This document shows, piece by piece, positions 35,460 to 47,465 of a stretch of 64,000 bases of DNA. This stretch comes from Sinotaia quadrata (lineage: Eukaryota; Mollusca; Gastropoda; Architaenioglossa; Viviparidae). The translations under genes and the position numbers were made by a program. Position 1 is the stretch's first letter. The number at the start of each line of letters is the position of its first letter. The stretch spans positions 112,869,860 through 112,933,859 of the forward strand of contig CM054181.1 of assembly GCA_028829895.1 (NCBI GenBank). The letters are read 5' to 3'. The notes beneath the pieces are model-generated. The model made no database searches and had not been told where the DNA came from. It saw only the letters and a program-made list of their open reading frames with translations.

Positions 35460-36215
35460 GTTCTATAGCGATCATTTTTCATTTGTACTACAATGACAGA
35501 TCATTTTTTATTTGTACTACAATGACCAGATCATTTTTTATTTGTACCACAATGACCAGGTTTATGTTATTTGGATATAACGATCATTTTTCATTTGTAC
35601 TACAATGACCAGGTCATTTTTCATTTGTACTACAATGACCAGATCATTTTTCATTTGTACTACAATGACCAGATCATTTTTCATTTGTACTACAATGACC
35701 AGATCATTTTTCGTTTGTACTACAATGACCAAATCATTTTTCATTTGTACTACAATGACCAGATCATTTTTCATTTGTACTACAATGACCAGATCATTTT
35801 TTATTTGTACTACAATGACCAGATCATTTTTTATTTGTACCACAATGACCAGGTTTATGTAATTTGGATATAACGATCATTTTTCATTTGTACCACAATG
35901 ACCAGGTTTATGTAATTTGGATATAACAATCATTTTTCATTTGTACCACAATGACCAGGTTTATGTAATTTGGATATAACGATCATTTTTCATTTGTACC
36001 ACAATGACCAGGTTTATGTAATTTGGATATAACGATCATTTTTCATTTGTACCACAATGACCAGGTTTATGTAATTTTGGATATAACGATCATTTTTCAT
36101 TTGTACCACAATGACCAGGTTTATGTTATTTGGATATAACGATCATTTTTCATTTGTACCACAATGACCAGGTTTATGTTATTTGGATATAATGATCATT
36201 TTTCATTTGTTATAT
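35460..36215. repeat. 30-bp and ~54-bp minisatellite sharing one core
   Basis: All units share GATCATTTTTCATTTGTACY and ACAATGACC. In the centre (about 35582-35840) the period is 30 bp; from about 35840 to 36200 the unit gains GTTTATGTAATTTGGATATA and reaches about 54 bp. Both forms also appear at the left edge. Confidence 0.95.
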
Positions 36216-36348
36216 AATGACCCAATTTATATGTTTTACACATTGTTTACACATAGTTTTAAGTAATTTAAAATTTAATGTAAATTTCTAGACAACAAAG
36301 AAGAGACATAATGGTAATAAGTACATTAAACCTGTCTGTGTAATAGAC

Positions 36349-36440
36349 CAGTGATTCCCAACCTGTGGTCTGCAGCGCATTATCACTGGTGCATTATCCA
36401 CCAAAAAGTGGTTCTTGGATGTGAAAAGGTCAGGAAACAC
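36349..36440 (+). mobile_element. hAT-like transposon end fragment
   Basis: Begins CAGTGATTCCCAACCTGTGG, followed by TCTGCAGCGCATTATCACTG, a typical hAT terminal pattern. The opposite terminal repeat was not found nearby, so the fragment's right limit is approximate. Confidence 0.45.
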
Positions 36441-37640
36441 TAAAGTAGACAAATATATTCATTTGATTTATCATCATCGAGATGAAAGCCAGGAAATATC
36501 ACACAGACCTATGCATACCAATGATAGGAATAAGCCAAGTAAATAATTTCTTAACAAGTGAATAAATGAATACAACATCAGCAGAAAACAAACTATCTAA
36601 TACTAGATCTATAATAGAAGCAAATTTTCTTTCTGCATTTATTCATTTTGGTATTTCATGGTGAAGAAGCAACTACTCTCATTGGGTGTACAGGGAAGTT
36701 TTTGTTTGTCTTTTAACTTTATGTGTCGTTTATTTAATTTTAATTTTTTTGTTTCTGCTGCTGTGTAAAATTTTTAAAGAGATATATTGTTGTTAGAGTT
36801 TGGAGACTTTTCTGAGAGCTCATTTTGGATCATATTGCTACATTTTTTTTTTATATTTCTCTATTCTATTTACTAAGATAAATGTATTTCTGGTTCTCTG
36901 TTACTCTTATCAAGATAATAACTAAATATATTCATTCATTGCTTGTGGTCATTGCTTTAGTTTCCATATTATTCATGACTGAGTGCCACTTTACAACCAA
37001 ATGGTGAAGCCTGTCAAGTGAAAATGACCATTATTATATGGTTTTATTGTCTCATTGTAATTATTTATGAAAAAAAAATGTTTCAGTGTATTTTGTTGTT
37101 TTGTTTGCTTTAAAGAAAAGAGAGGTTATTTAAATGTTATCAAATTTAAAGGAACTATTTGGCATTGCTGTTTCACCACTCCACAAATCACACTGCAATT
37201 ATCAGATGTTTCCAAAAGGAATGTAAAGACTATCTTAATGTATTTTCTTAACAGATTTGTTAAGATCATAATGATCTGTAAAATACATCAAGACCTATAA
37301 CAGAGTAATATCCCCTTCATACCCCATTCCCTGCAAAAGAAAAAAAAATTATTTTGTATTGCATTGTCTTGTACTTGCAGCATCAGATGTGAAGTTTAAT
37401 AATTATATTCTTACTGCTAACATGCTTTGTTAAGTAAAACAATTCATCAGCCAACTGTACAGTGAGCAACAACTCACTACAGGGGAGATGACTGAGTTCT
37501 TAATATCATTAATGCGTATGAAGAATTCTACCATCAAATAACTATGTGACTAGCCCTTTTCTGTTTTCATGTCCTTTTCTGTGTTATAAATTAATTTTTA
37601 AAAGCCCAGTTAGTTTTTTTATCATTTCTTTCTCCATGGT
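36441..37640. other. No recognised gene
   Basis: Intronic, strongly AT-rich, single-copy. Nothing recognised. Confidence 0.5.
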
Positions 37641-37644
37641 AATT

Positions 37645-37975
37645 CTCAGAATTTACAGTTTGAGCAATAATAAGAATATAAATTTAATGTGACCTTAAGT
37701 AGACCTTTGAGCAATAATAAGAATATAAATTTAATGTGACCTTATGTAGACCTTTGAGCAATAATACGAATATAAATTTAATGTGACCTTAAGCAGACCT
37801 TTGAGCAATAATACGAATATAAATTTAATGTGACCTTAAGCAGACCTTTGAGCAATAATACGAATATAAATTTAATGTGACCTGAATATAAATTTAATAT
37901 GTCCTTAAGTAGACCTTTGAGTAATGATAATAATATAAATTTAATGTGACCCGATGTAGTCCTTTGGGATCAGTA
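37645..37975. repeat. ~47-bp minisatellite
   Basis: Six copies of CTTTGAGCAATAATACGAAT, ATAAATTTAATGTGACCTTA, AGTAGAC, one truncated, and a degenerate last copy. Confidence 0.95.
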
Positions 37976-38648
37976 TTCTCTAGGATATTGCATAAAATAT
38001 AATAATAATAATAATAATGACAGTAACAATAGGAAATAATAATAATGTTAACAATACTGACCACAACAAGAGTAATATGAATACCAGCAGTACACCATGT
38101 TTGACCTGGACTTTTCAAACTTTTAGAGTAAGCACCTGTCTAAATGACTCCATGATTTCTGTATTTATTTTCTAATTTACTTTTTAATCTGTTAATATAC
38201 CATATAAGTGTTTGAATTTTATATTATGTTGCTACCAGTACTAATTAAATGTTACATGTTTATGTGTATAGTGTTTGTATTGGCTTCATTGTTGCTATTA
38301 GTTTTAATATTATTTGCACTATGCTGTATTTTTGGAGTGGTCAAGATGCAAAAGTAACTTTACACTCATAACTGGTTACATTTTTCCTATTTATGTGCTG
38401 TATTAAAAGAAAATATCAAAACAAATTATAAATATGTTAATAATTCATTATTTATTTATACTGCTTTTATTGGTACAATAACATAATAGACTCTAATTTA
38501 AAGTTTCAGTAGTAGCACTAAATATATTATGCATTTGATTTAAATGTCATACTAATGTCTTTTCATGTTACTTTTAAAATAAGACTCAAAATGGAAACTA
38601 TATACAGCATGTTTGATTTATGTTCTACTATCTCCTTTTTTAATTCAG

Positions 38649-38787
38649 TGCCAGGTCCATTAGAAGACCGAAGTTTTCTGTACATGTTTCTGCGTGATCA
38701 GCCAATCTGGCAATCACTTCGCTTTTGGAATGCTGCATTCTTTGATGCTGTACAGTGTGAACGCTCCAGGCGCCCCATGCCAACCAA
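38649..38787 (+). CDS. KIAA0513: KIAA0513-like protein, exon 4 of 7 recognised
   Basis: Exon between a T-rich tract ending TTAATTCAG and donor GTGAGT, 139 bp. It encodes (M)[17 protein letters not shown] followed by [17 protein letters not shown], then [28 protein letters not shown] is a near-invariant signature of the KIAA0513 family. Entry is phase 1 and exit phase 2, matching exons 3 and 5. The linker between the exon 3 block and PIWQSL is shorter than I recall for vertebrates, where it is variable. Confidence 0.92.
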
Positions 38788-39740
38788 GTGAGTTCAGTCC
38801 CCTGATTTAAAAAATGTAAACAATAGATCCTCTTGCATTAACTCTCACATTTATAGGTCTTGTTTTTGTTAAACATCGCTGGGTATATCGCTTTTTGTTA
38901 ATTATCACTTTATATAAGGATAAAATGATATATAAAATATCATTTTATAGGGGTGCATCCCTTTTCATTAAGCATCTCTGTATAAGGGCATAACCCTTTA
39001 TGTTAACATTCTTATTAACTACCTTATACTCGTAATGCTTAATTAACATGTATGTGAAAGATCAGATTTTAGCAGACATAGGTGTAATAGTTTACACAAG
39101 TGATTTACTTTTTGATATTTTAAAAGTTGATTCACATTTTTGTTAAAGATGTTGTTGTTACAACCAGGTATGTGAATGTTAGGGCTGTCATTTTTTTCTA
39201 AAAAGCTGCCCAGATACCCATCCAGATTTTGAACGGGTACCCTTTCCTCATGTTTGTGACCTAAAATTTCATGATCATTTATGAATCTAGCAATCATTTT
39301 ATGCTATATAAATAAAAGTTAAATTTCTAGGAGAGACTACTTTCTGACAGCTAGAAACTTAGCCCAAAATATTATTCATCATTATTCTGTGCTATTTATT
39401 TAATACTTAATTTTACAATGCAAAATATTTAAGGACAAAGGAAAAAAAACATCATTAGACTAAACCAGCAAATAGCATTACAGTTAGTAGCAAAAGTTTG
39501 CCATTTTGTTTTAATTCATCTTTTAAAAAATAGTATCATAATTTAGCAGTCACATTTATTTATATATATATATTCTTTTTGCATTAAATAAAAATCAATA
39601 AAAGGAGAAATATATATGTAAAAAATATTTTGTTGTGACTCCTGAATTTGACAACCATATTTCTAAAAATGTGTGAACCCTTGATATACATGTATATTCT
39701 AGAAACACACCTGACTAATTTGATTAGTTAATATATTGCT

Positions 39741-39747
<7 letters not shown>
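38788..39747. other. Intron after exon 4, no further feature
   Basis: AT-rich single-copy sequence; no array or transposon end recognised. Confidence 0.5.

Positions 39748-39832
<85 letters not shown>
39748..39832. repeat. (CT)n-(CA)n microsatellite
   Basis: CT run of about 36 bp passing into a CA run of about 48 bp. Confidence 0.97.
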
Positions 39833-39835
<3 letters not shown>

Positions 39836-40056
39836 TATACAAAACATGTGCACTTTCACACTGTATTACATGAATAGTAGCAGTCAAACTGGCAAAAGCA
39901 TAGGAGAAAAAATACAGAATTGGGTAGCCATCTTGGTATGCTAATGAACAATCTTCTACAGAAAAATATCTATCTTAATCTTAGTCACCATTTTCATATA
40001 CTTCTAACAGATTTAACAAAATAAGTTGTTGTTTTATTTCTTTGCTTGTATTTTAG

Positions 40057-40125
40057 CTCTGCTGCAAACGACACCATGACCGATGACAGAAACTTTCAAG
40101 AAAACATCACTTTTGGTCAGCTGGG
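40057..40125 (+). CDS. KIAA0513: KIAA0513-like protein, exon 5 of 7 recognised
   Basis: A 69-bp exon between GTATTTTAG and GTGAGT encoding (N)SAANDTMTDDRNFQE then NITFGQLG. The acidic linker followed by ENITFGQLG corresponds to the vertebrate segment before the last domain helix bundle. Phase 2 at both ends, consistent with neighbours. Confidence 0.85.
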
Positions 40126-40439
40126 GTGAGTAGTTGATATATAATTTGAGATATTTGCATATTGGTATTGAAAAATGATTGATTTCCTTTTGTAAGTAAG
40201 TTATGATGAGTACCAGGTATAATTAAATTTTAATAAACTTTGCTTAAGACTTTTGTTCAGTATGGGTTAAGTACTAAGAGTATATTATTTTATCAGTGTT
40301 TGAGAAATGTAGGGATAGTGTCCTGTTGGTATAGTTGTTAAGTGCTAGGCACTTGTCTGAGAAATATGAGTTTGGTGTAGTAAAATGATATAACTTTTAG
40401 AATAAATATAGGTAAAGATTTGAGAAATGTATTTGTGTA

Positions 40440-40460
40440 GGATGGATGGATGGATGGATG

Positions 40461-40548
<88 letters not shown>

Positions 40549-40549
40549 C
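40440..40549. repeat. (GGAT)n-(GATA)n microsatellite
   Basis: Five GGAT units then about 23 GATA units. Confidence 0.98.
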
Positions 40550-40854
40550 AGAATGCCACCCTAGTTAATGGTTATGATTATTATTATTATTAATCATCCA
40601 TAACTAATTACAAGGGATGTTTACAGCGGGTGCTGTAAATGTTTTCTCTCTTCAACAACATTAAAGACAAACATTCTCTGTCACACAATATTTCCGTAGG
40701 TGGAAAACTTCTTACCAAAAGAGAAGATAAATCTATCTTTTAATCTATATATAGTGAGCCCCCATTCACCCACTATCTCTCCAACATAAGTTATCAATAT
40801 ATGCAAGTTCAGTAAATTTAGCAATAAATTTATTAAATCACAGTCAAATATACA

Positions 40855-41078
40855 GCACCTCTAGACTGCATAAGTTAGATGTGTCACATAAAACCTCTAA
40901 ACTGCATAAGTTAGATGTGTCACATAAAACCTCTAAACTGCATAAGTTAGATGTGTCACATAAAACCTCTAGACTGCATAAGTTAGATGTGTCACATACT
41001 AACCTCTAGACTGCATAAGTTACATATGTCACATAAAACCTCTAGACTGCATAGGTTACATGTGTCACATATACTACC
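40855..41078. repeat. 36-bp minisatellite before exon 6
   Basis: Six copies of CCTCTAAACTGCATAAGTTA, GATGTGTCACATAAAA, with a short insertion in one copy. Confidence 0.95.
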
Positions 41079-41331
41079 ATCTCCATTGAATGCCCAGCCT
41101 TACTGATTGTCAAAGAATAAAAACAGTTAAAAACTTTAAGCATCAACATTTTCTACCACTGTTCAGATATCAAAAACTTTTAACATTATTTTTTTTCTCC
41201 CTGTTCAAGGATGTTGCATTGAAATTTTTTCCAGACACTTCCAGATTTTTATTTGACAATTTGGGGGGGGGGGGAATTGTATATGCTAGAAGTTGTCATT
41301 CTAACAGGACGACTCAAAATATATTTTGCAG

Positions 41332-41426
41332 AACCTTTGCCTGCAATATGAGAGCATTTGGACTAAGCCGAGAGTTGTGTATGGAATTTTTGAGAAAACA
41401 GTCCACCATTGCAAATCTGAGTGAAG
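41332..41426 (+). CDS. KIAA0513: KIAA0513-like protein, exon 6 of 7 recognised
   Basis: A 95-bp exon between TATTTTGCAG and GTAGTT. With exon 5 it reads GTFACNMRAFGLSREL, CMEFLRKQSTIANLSE. The G-T-F...FGL...LC..FL.KQ..I.NL pattern matches the C-terminal block of KIAA0513. The donor GTAGTT is weak at +4 to +6. The last 24-25 bases and this donor are tandemly repeated downstream (41402-41706), so several equivalent donors follow. Reading through the true donor meets a stop three codons later (GGT AGT TAA). Confidence 0.9.
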
Positions 41427-41706
41427 GTAGTTAATTAATATTTAATATCTAGATAACACTCCACCATTGCAAATCTGAGTGAAGGTAGTTAATTAATATT
41501 TAATATCTAGATGTAACATTCCACCATTGCAAATCTGAGTGAAGGTAGTTAAGTAATATTTAAGTATATCTAGATGTAACACTCCACCATTGCAAATCTG
41601 AGTGAAGGTAGTTAATTGATATTTAAGTATATTTAGATGAACACTCCACCATTGCAAATCTGAGTGAAGGTAGTTAATTAATATTTAAGTATATCTAGAT
41701 GTAACA
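41402..41706. repeat. Array of exon 6 end plus splice donor, 58-63-bp unit
   Basis: Five copies starting at 41402, 41460, 41520, 41583 and 41645. Each holds TCCACCATTGCAAATCTGAG, TGAAG|GTAGTT and an AT-rich tail ending near TCTAGATGTAACA. The first copy overlaps the real exon end; the others lie in the intron. The 25-bp exon-derived part is identical in all five, while the tail shows small differences. Confidence 0.95.
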
Positions 41707-42330
41707 CACCACTATGCAAATCTAAGTGAAGTTAATAATTATCATTCATAAGTATCTCAACTGTTTTACACTCTGCTATTGCAAACACTATCATTGCAAA
41801 TCAAAGTAAAGGTAGTTATCATTTTCATTTTATCTCATCTGTTACACTTCACATTGCCAATCTAAATAAGGTAGTTATCATTTTCATTTCATTTTATCTC
41901 ATCCGTTACACTCCTCCATTGCCAATCTAAATAAGGGTAGTTATCACTTTTATTTTTTCTCATCTGTTACACTTCACATTGCCAATCTAAATAAAGGTAG
42001 TTATCACTTTCATTTTATCTCATCTGTTACACTCCTCCATTGCCAGTCTAAATAAAGGTAGTTATCACTTTCATTTTATCTCATGTGTTACACTCTTCCA
42101 TTGCCAATCTAAATAAAAGTAGTTATCATTTACATGTCTCTTCACTGTGTCACACTCCACCATGCAAATCTGAATGATAATTAGTTATAAAGTGCACAAA
42201 AGATATCTCAACTCTCACTATTGCAAACATACCACCATTGAAAATCTAAGTAAAGTTAGTCATCATTTATGTGTCACAACTGTCACATTCCTCCATTGCA
42301 GACATTCCATACGTATCATTCTAAATGAAG
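41707..42330. repeat. Degenerate continuation of the exon 6 array
   Basis: About nine further units (50-70 bp) with diverged versions of the same core (CCATTGCCAATCTAAATAAA, GGTAGTTATC) and a CATTTTATCTCATCTGTTAC tail. Divergence grows with distance from the exon. Confidence 0.85.
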
Positions 42331-42673
42331 GTGGTTATGAAATTGCATATGCTATCAAAAGAGTTCACTGCTTAAAGAAGAAATAGTTTCTTGATTGGTT
42401 GGTTAGATAGTATTTACAATTTTTATCAGTGATCTTTCCTGAAGAGAGAAATTAATTTTAGGAATGTTTCCTTACAGAATCTTGATTATAGCATTATCTG
42501 CAAAATTAATGCAGTGGGATTTTTTTGTTGCTTTTTAATAATATTAGTAGTTTGTTTTCATAATTATTGCAAATTAAATAACTGTTCTTAAGAAAATTTG
42601 TTACAGGTTCTGATTTGGATCTGATAAATTTTATAATTTCTAACATATTGATTCGTATTTTCTTTTCTTATAG

Positions 42674-42723
42674 AGCAGGTTAAACTACTTCGTGAGAATG
42701 TTGAGAAAATGAAGGACACGTAG
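42674..42723 (+). CDS. KIAA0513: KIAA0513-like protein, last exon
   Basis: Begins after CTTTTCTTATAG, completes a Glu codon with the last base of exon 6 and encodes EQVKLLRENVEKMKDT followed by TAG at 42721. This aligns with the EQ.KLL...IE.M.. C-terminus of the vertebrate protein. The seven exons together give about 196 residues, about half of the roughly 400-residue vertebrate protein as I remember it; the missing part is the N-terminus. Confidence 0.88.
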
Positions 42724-43081
42724 AGGGCTGCTGGTGATTGGATATTGCTTGAACTCTTGCAGACTGCCAGGTAGTGTTATTTTTAGCTGCAGTGATTTGT
42801 CATCCTTCCAGTAAGCTTCCTGCCAGGGAGGGTATCTTCATCTGCACAATTTGACCAAGCCATCTGTCTCCTCTTGTAGTATTATTTAGTCTAGTTGTTA
42901 TTGAAGATATATTATAATTCTTTGTTACAGTTAATTACTTTTTTGTTAATCATCAAAATAACAAAACTTTATCATATACTGAACAGTGAGTTTGTTAAGC
43001 TCATAAGGACACCTTATTAGTAACTATTTCCATTTCCATGCTTGCGTATTATTTTGTTGTGCTCCCCAGCAAGTAAATAAA
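42724..43081 (+). other. Probable 3' UTR with first polyadenylation signal
   Basis: From the stop to AATAAA at 43076-43081. Further AATAAA words occur downstream (for example near 46236 and 53228, the last followed by a T/G-rich stretch), so longer 3' UTRs are possible. No transcript evidence is available. Confidence 0.4.
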
Positions 43082-44700
43082 CCTTAAAATGCAACAAACA
43101 GAACTAAAGATGGGTTTTGTTGAATAATAATATTGTCAGTTTTCATGTCAACTGGGCGCTTATACGGTATTGGTCTTTGTGTAACGTTGAACTTTTGTAC
43201 TGCAGTTTTACGAACACGTGGTTGCATTACTGAGAATTTACCTCTACTGCTGCAGCCTGTTTTCTGAACACATCACACATTTATGTTTATGTACTATAGA
43301 ACTTACCTCTATTGCAGATTACATTTTTGTAAAAATACATCACATTACATTTTTATATAGGTGAACATGTATTATCTTAATGTGATGTATTCCGTGTAGT
43401 ACTACAAGCACATTTTCTGAAAATACATCACGTGACATTTTTACAGAGAAGAATAATTATTATTTAGCATTTTTTCATAACTTCTGTTGATTGTTGGTTG
43501 TGAACCAAGGTCTAGGAATCTTATCAATATTTTGGAAGATCCAAGGTTTTACGGATTATCTGGGCACTTCTGAGGAGTGCTGCTTTGTTGTTATTATTAT
43601 CATTGTTATTATTATTAATTTTATTAAGTGTAGAAATTATCCATTCAGCAAACACATTTCGAAAATATATCATGTGGCACTTTTAAATATGTATCACAAC
43701 CTCTATATACTGTAATACAGACATATTCATACAGCTATTGGCCTAAAGAAGCAAGTAAACTTTGTCCTCTCAAATGACCTTGTACAGCTGTGAGTTTAAT
43801 GCCAGAATATGAGTTCATAGTTGGTAATATACATTTTATTTCAGTTAAAGTTATTTATTCTTTGATCACATTTATATTTTATAGAAATATTTCTTTCATT
43901 GGTGTGTGGTTTATTAGGTTGGTCAATAGTTCATTTGTCAGTTACTTTGATTTGTTTAGTGATCTGTTGGATTCATCAGGGTGAAAAGATGTGCCATAGA
44001 AAACATTTTCCTTAAAAATTCATTATAACTCTTTCACAGTAATGAACATTACTTTGAAAACAACTTTGACATAATTGGCTTAAGCATGCAAGATCTGGGC
44101 ACCTTCATTAGCACAACAGAGAATTATTCCATGCCAAGTTTTACTAGGTCTTTTTTAAGATTGCAAAATTACTAAAGTTACATGCTAAAGTTGCCAAGAA
44201 TGTAATCATATAGTAAATGTATATACTCATTAAGAGTGCAACTGGGCAAGACACACATTATTATTATTGCCTTTATCCAAGGCATTTTGCAAGAGTCAGC
44301 ATAACTTTGATGAATAAAACCAATATGACTATGAAAAATGTTCTTTGTTTTGGAGTTAGAAAAATAGTATATTAAGTATTTAATATTGCAAAGGATTGAA
44401 GTTTAGGAAAATAAAACATTAAGTAATCTATATTGTGAATGATAGAATTTTAGAAAATTATAATGCATTTAGTATTTTATATTGTAAAAGATGAAATTGT
44501 TCTAAAAATTATTCTTGTAGTTAATTTCCCATATAAAAAATTGTGTTGTTATTCATATTCATTGTCTTTCACTTTTACATGTTAAGAGTCATTAGAAAGT
44601 TGTTGATCTAACTACTTATTAACAATAATTGTTCTTATCTCGATACTGAAAGCCTTTGTACTTACTAAAACATAGTGTAAACAAAAATGTTTTTCTCTAT
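43082..44700. other. No recognised gene
   Basis: AT-rich sequence downstream of the KIAA0513-like gene, with three or four short diverged copies of an ACATCACATTACATTTTTA-like segment between 43260 and 43700. Nothing else is recognised. Confidence 0.45.
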
Positions 44701-44701
44701 T

Positions 44702-45085
44702 GCAATTATGTGGTTCGATGACAAAATCACATTGACAAAATCGCGATCGACAAAATCAAGATGATACATGTTGTACAAAAATGTAATAATAACATACATA
44801 GATATCAATATTACGATACACAATGTTAAGAGATACTGCATGCAAATAATCCTTACACGAAGTTAATGAAAAGAATGAAGCATATATCAAATCTTAATAA
44901 TTTTATTTAAAGATTAATATTAAGAGATACTGCATGCATTCTTTACTTGGCGATGTTTATCGCAATTTTGTCGGCGTGAATTTGTCGATTTTAAAGAACG
45001 TGATTTTGTTGTCGTGCTTTTGTCTATCGCGGATTTGTCAGCGCGCAGTTGTCGTTCACGCATTTGTTGGGTCACCCAATTATGT
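44702..45085. mobile_element. MITE-like element with repeated GACAAAATCGCG motifs
   Basis: The left arm carries three GACAAAATC words within 45 bp (44719-44757). The right arm (44944-45080) carries six or seven inverted versions (GATTTTGTTGTC, GATTTGTCAGC, AATTTTGTCGGC). The arms face each other and are CpG-rich against the AT-rich background. Inside, ATTAAGAGATACTGCATGCA occurs twice as a direct repeat (about 44826 and 44921). No coding capacity; exact ends and target duplication unresolved. Confidence 0.5.
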
Positions 45086-47129
45086 CCTGTTAATTTTTAT
45101 TGGTGGTATTATTTATGCCATGATTTTTGCATCAGTTGGACACATATTGTTGTTTATTTTACACTACAGGATTAATAAAAAGTAAACCATTGAATGGAAA
45201 AAATAGAGTTTTTAAAATGCAAGTGTACACATATAAATCAAATTTTGATGTGACCCTGCTAGATACATTTTTGTAAAGGAACATTGTCCTATTTCCTTGA
45301 TGTGTGCTCTTCATATCATGGAAAATTGACCTGTTAGCTGCACTCTTGGTAGTGGAAGATTATCCTGTTAAATATGTTCTCAATCTTTCTGTAGATTGTC
45401 CCAAAGTGTAAATTTTTCATTAACAAAATTTAAACATTTTTCATTAAACAAAATTTAAGGTTTGTACTTATTAACTATATAAAGTTTCAAATTTGAAATT
45501 GCAGTAGTTTCCAGAAATTATGTCATCAGAAATACATATCTGAATTACTTAAAATTTTAGTAAAGGCCTGAATATTTGCAAAGAAAAAAAACCTAATTTA
45601 AATTTGTACAAGAGGAAATTGTGTTTAAAATTGCTTTGTAAGGTAGATTTTTGATTGAATCAGTAAACTGGTAAATATACTAATCCATAAGTAGCCTTGA
45701 TGAATTTCACAGCTTAGTTCATATAGCTACAAAAATAACTCAATTTGTATATTCTTATTATTATTAGAGTGGCTACAGCTATGCTTTGTATATTCCTCTT
45801 CCCATTACTGATGTCATAGCTATAATTATCCTTGTCATATTGTTTTCTTTACAGTGATTATAGCTAAACACTCAGTTTGTTATCCCTTTTTCATTATAAA
45901 GAACTTAGATTTTATCGTCACAAAGCATTGTTGTTCGCACTTCAACTCATGAATACAGTTAGTTAATCTGTTTATATAACATTCCATAGTTAGTAATGTT
46001 TTCTTACTAAATCCTGACCTTTTTGAATTTTCCTTCTTTTCTGCCAAAAGCCTTGTGATTATTTGTTGATGTACAGTGTGTTACCAAATGTATAGCATAG
46101 TTCTCAGACCAAATGATTGGCACATCCTTAGTCTTTGATTCTTTATATTTGTATTATTGTATACATATTGACAAATGAAATTTGTTCAACAAATATGTCT
46201 GTTCTTATAAATCGTCAGGCTAAATGTTCACAGGTGAATAAATGTAGTAAAGAATCTTGAGAGAATCAGATTAAGATATTGCTAGACAAGGGATTTTTCT
46301 TTACAGCAAGGGAGTGCTCATTAACTCAGCTGATATTAGACATCATTTCATTATTTTATTAAACTAGACTAAATTGCAATGACTTCCATTTTTATCTTGA
46401 AGACGACTCTTGTATGGTTGATCTGGTTATTTTTTTCCACATTTTTGCATGTAGAGGGCTATTTATTTATTTGCTCAGGTTTTAGACCACTTGAAAGCAA
46501 GGTAAATTGTACCCATCATGCATTCTCTATTATTAAAAAAAACACTCACTAAATTTGAAATTTTGTGCCAAAATTGAATGTAGCCAATTATATTAATCAT
46601 ATTTTTCTCTTTTTGGTAAAAATTATATAACTCAATACTAATATTCCAGCAGAGATTTTGTAATGACTCATCTATAAAAGAATGTTCTCTTATTTATAGA
46701 CAATTTCTAGGACATTTTTTATTTTAAAAAAACTAGATTATTTTCTTTGTATTATACATATAGATGGAATTATTTTTGTTAATTTAAATTTTACAAAATT
46801 GAAATGAATTTGCATGACTTAATGGTACTTTTATACATCTTTACCAAATTATGTCAAAATATTTTGCCTTTCATTTTAATAAGCATGTAGTTTTAATCAT
46901 GTATTATGCTTATAGTTAAAATAATACCTGTTATTTGCCTCTTGTCCTGTGCAATAATTCAGTGTCCTTGAAATGCACTGAAACGTCCATCTGAATTCTA
47001 ATAAGGGAAGTAATTTTATTAGGTATTAAATGCAAAGACTGTAAATGAGGATATGTTATTTCATATAAATCTATTCCTTTTTCTTTAAATTCATTTATAG
47101 TTAATATTTTCATTTAACAAACTGTGCAT
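45086..47129. other. No recognised gene
   Basis: Strongly AT-rich intergenic or long 3' UTR sequence without arrays, microsatellites or open frames of note. Confidence 0.5.
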
Positions 47130-47465
47130 GAACATGAACAATTTTCTTGTTACACTCATTACATTATACTTAGCCCTAAACAGACCCACACACATAATTT
47201 CTTGTTACACCCTCTACTAAGCCCAATACAGTCCCATAAACGTAAGTTCTTGTTACACTCATTACATCCTACTTAGCCCACATATAGGCACACAGCAAGT
47301 TCTTCTTACACCCATTATATCCTACTTAGCCCACATACAGGCACACAACACCCATTACATCCTACTTAGCCCATATACAGGCACACAGCAAGTTCTTCTT
47401 ACACCCATTACATCCTACTTAGCCCACATACAGGCACACAGCAAGTTCTTGTTACACTCTATTTA
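47130..47465. repeat. ~50-60-bp array
   Basis: Six units with CATTACATCCTACTTAGCCC, ACATACAGGCACACAGCAAG, TTCTTGTTACAC; one unit is truncated. Confidence 0.9.
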
